Assembly (NCBI GenBank): GCA_964607915.1
Contig: CAZSMU010000049.1
Coordinates: 1-23,440, forward strand
Direction of reading: 5' to 3'
Length of the DNA: 23,440 nucleotides
Source: JADJPL01 sp964607915
GTDB taxonomy: Bacteria; Bacteroidota; Bacteroidia; Chitinophagales; Saprospiraceae
The notes beneath the pieces were generated by a model, which was not told the origin of the DNA, did no database searches, and saw only the letters and a list, made by a program, of their open reading frames with translations. Both the position numbers and the translations under genes were made by a program. Every line of letters starts with the position of its first letter. Position 1 is the first letter of the stretch. Positions 21,616 through 23,440 of the stretch are shown one piece after another.

Positions 21616-22077
21616 CTACGGCAAATGGCCGGGAAAACCCGGTACGTCGGGGAGTTCTTCTACCGCGCCTTTTTCGTAATCCAGACGGCAGCTCCAGGTT
21701 GCCCTGCCGTTGGTAAGCACCAAGAAGGGAGCTTGCAGGGCGAGGTTGTACATGGCGATTTGGAAGAAGACGTTGTGGTCTAGAGGTACTATAGCAGATT
21801 TACATTCCACAATGAGGAAAGGATTCATGGCGAGGTCGCGCACGAGGATGTCGCAGCGTTTGGTCCGCTCCCCCACCCGCAGTTCTTTTTCAACGGAAAT
21901 GCGGTTTTTATTGTACTGTTTTTCTTGCAACAGATATTGGAGAAACAACTGCCGCACCAGCTCCTCCGGGGTAGCTGCTACCCAGCTCCCGCGAAAGGAG
22001 TCCCAGACCTGGCGTTTGCCTTTATCGGTTCGCTGCGGCAGCCCCTCGAGAAAGCGCAGGAGGTCGAGGTCAAGCAT
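21616..22077 (-). CDS. PD-(D/E)XK nuclease-fold protein, HsdR N-terminal-like (stand-alone)
   Basis: 153 residues resembling the N-terminal domain of type I restriction subunit R (HSDR_N_2 type). An N-terminal helical part (about 1-52; EELVRQLFLQYLLQEK) precedes the nuclease core. The core shows the active-site pattern Asp76 (RCDILV) and Glu91-x-Lys93 (LIVECKS), followed by QIAMYNLALQAPFLVLTNG, the usual last strand and helix of this fold. There is no helicase domain, no methylase and no specificity subunit nearby, so it is not a restriction system. Stand-alone copies are common in Bacteroidota and their role is unknown. The ATG at 22077 overlaps the end of glpD by 8 bp, so the pair is probably co-translated. 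Confidence 0.82.
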   Translation of the reverse strand: MLDLDLLRFLEGLPQRTDKGKRQVWDSFRGSWVAATPEELVRQLFLQYLLQEKQYNKNRISVEKELRVGERTKRCDILVRDLAMNPFLIVECKSAIVPLDHNVFFQIAMYNLALQAPFLVLTNGRATWSCRLDYEKGAVEELPDVPGFPGHLP

Positions 22078-23440
22078 GGCGCATGCTCAATTTATCCAAT
22101 GCAATATGGGTAAGGGCTTCCTCTTCTGCGAGTTGCTCCGCACTCCACTGCCATTCCTGCTGAAACACGGTCAGCACCAACGGCAAAACATGCGCCAGGG
22201 CGCTCATTTCGAAGTAGGCTCGCCCCGTGCGCCGCAGCAAAAAGTCCATCGGGCGAACGACGCTTTCTTCCCGGATGGCGTAGCGCAACTCGGCCAGCAG
22301 AAGGCGGGTTTCCGGGTCTGACGACGCTTCGGGCTCCATCGCTTCGAGTACCTTCCCCGATTGGTCTCCGTAGTTTTGCAGCAGGTAAGAAGCCCGCGAG
22401 AGGGGCAAGCCGACGGCTGTCACGCGCTTTTCCAGGGCACGGAGAAAGTCCTGCATAGCCTCCCAGGTTCCAAAGCTGTTTCCCCACAGTCTGATTTGCT
22501 GGGTTTTGCAAGGCGGATACTTTCCGGGAGCCTTTTTCTGTAGGTTTTGGACAACGAGGTCCAGCACCCGTTTTGCCATGATGCGGTAGCCCGTCAGTTT
22601 GCCCCCTGCGATGCTGATCAAGCCCGAGTCCGCTATAAAAACCTCTTCTTTTCTCGAAATTTCAGATCCCGGCTTATTCGGCTCGTAGATCAGGGGGCGC
22701 AGCCCCGCCCAGCTCGACACGACATCGGAGCGCTTCAGATCTGCCGATGGGAACATGCGCCGCGTACCCTCGAGGAGATAAGCCGCATCGCTCTCCAGGG
22801 CCTGCACGTCGTCTATGCTTTCGGCGTAGCGCGTGTCGGTAGTACCGATATAAGTCGTACCATTGCGCGGAATGGCAAAGGCCATCCTCCCGTCCTGCAT
22901 ATCGAAATAGGCGGATTGCCGTAACGGCAGACGGGCGTAAGGGACGACTAAATGCACCCCTTTGCTCAGAAACAGATTTTTCTGCTTTTTAGGTTGGTCC
23001 ATTTCCATGACCTGATCGGCCCAGGGGCCGGCTGCATTCACCACGCATTTCGCCTCTACTTGGAACACAGGGGTATCCGGATTCGCATGGTCTTTTATGC
23101 GAACTCCTTTGATGGCACCCACCTCGTCGTACAAGAAGGCACTTGCTTCCAGGTAGTTTATACAATCGGCACCCTGTTCCATTGCCGTTTTGACCAGGGC
23201 CAGGGTCAGTCGGGCGTCGTCGGTGCGATATTCTGCATATAGGCATGCGCCGAGTACTCTCTCTGCATCCAGAAGGGGCTCTGCCGCGAGCGCCTCGCGA
23301 CGGGAGAGCATGGCGCGCCGGTCGCGGGGGGCCACTCCGGCCAGTATATCATAGACCCAGACCCCGAGAGATGTACTGAATTTTCCCAGTGAGCCTCCCC
23401 GCACAATGGGAAGCAACATTTTTTCAGGGTGTACCAGGTG
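22070..23440 (-). CDS. glpD: Aerobic glycerol-3-phosphate dehydrogenase (5' end beyond window)
   Basis: A FAD-dependent membrane-associated enzyme that oxidises glycerol-3-phosphate to dihydroxyacetone phosphate and passes electrons to quinone. The frame is open to the window edge, beginning HLVHPEKMLLPI, so the N-terminal GxGxxG FAD motif and roughly the first 70-100 residues lie outside. Within the 456 visible residues are YRTDDARLTLALVKTAMEQGAD, VVNAAGPWAD, GTTYIGTTDTRY, SSWAGLRPLIYE, and ISIAGGKLTGYRIMAK, all in family order. The C-terminal alpha-helical domain (last 130 residues or so) is complete. The ATG at 23419 is internal. The stop codon overlaps the next gene by 8 bp. Confidence 0.92.
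   Translation of the reverse strand, partial: HLVHPEKMLLPIVRGGSLGKFSTSLGVWVYDILAGVAPRDRRAMLSRREALAAEPLLDAERVLGACLYAEYRTDDARLTLALVKTAMEQGADCINYLEASAFLYDEVGAIKGVRIKDHANPDTPVFQVEAKCVVNAAGPWADQVMEMDQPKKQKNLFLSKGVHLVVPYARLPLRQSAYFDMQDGRMAFAIPRNGTTYIGTTDTRYAESIDDVQALESDAAYLLEGTRRMFPSADLKRSDVVSSWAGLRPLIYEPNKPGSEISRKEEVFIADSGLISIAGGKLTGYRIMAKRVLDLVVQNLQKKAPGKYPPCKTQQIRLWGNSFGTWEAMQDFLRALEKRVTAVGLPLSRASYLLQNYGDQSGKVLEAMEPEASSDPETRLLLAELRYAIREESVVRPMDFLLRRTGRAYFEMSALAHVLPLVLTVFQQEWQWSAEQLAEEEALTHIALDKLSMRHA

Overview
The window looks like a chromosomal segment of a Bacteroidota bacterium, most likely of the Saprospiria/Lewinella-like branch. The phylum call rests on several independent features: a T9SS type A C-terminal sorting domain, a TonB-dependent receptor of a Bacteroidota subfamily, an S46 dipeptidyl-peptidase, an SDR-type threonine dehydrogenase, promoters that fit TTG-N20-TAnnTTTG, and start codons without clear Shine-Dalgarno sequences. 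The branch within the phylum is a guess from protein flavour. A run of exactly 100 N (11918-12017) is an assembly gap, so linkage across it is not proven by sequence.

Layout. 1-2856: rsmE (minus) divergent from rseP-hscB (plus). 2815-3273: two leucine tRNA genes (CAA, CAG) driven by a promoter inside the end of hscB; a palindromic repeat lies between them, and the second tRNA is enclosed by a perfect 16-bp inverted repeat. 3375-5543: S46 peptidase with the DPP11-type arginine. 5546-7766: an unknown lipoprotein (minus) divergent from mltG (plus). 7773-11343: a minus-strand starch/maltooligosaccharide cluster (unknown lipoprotein, GH13 amylase lipoprotein, SLC45-like MFS importer) without SusC/SusD in view. 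11404-11883: a small HAD protein with degenerate motifs, next to the gap. 12056-15304: a DUF1800-DUF1501 pair, the second with a Tat-like signal and a T9SS tail. 15323-18780: tdh-kbl-anmK on the minus strand, converting threonine to glycine plus acetyl-CoA and recycling anhydro-MurNAc. 18894-21487: a secreted HMA-like protein overlapping a TonB-dependent receptor. 21616-23440: a PD-(D/E)XK protein of the HsdR_N type, overlapped by glpD, which runs off the window.

The most notable structure outside the genes is a dispersed intergenic repeat with TAGACTTGTTGCG-type terminal inverted repeats. I count seven copies in 23 kb, most of them immediately 3' of a gene, in two end types and with lengths from about 50 to 163 bp. 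It behaves like a MITE or REP-type family. In one copy the terminal TAG is the stop codon of the adjacent gene. I saw no CRISPR array, rRNA, intact insertion sequence or phage genes.
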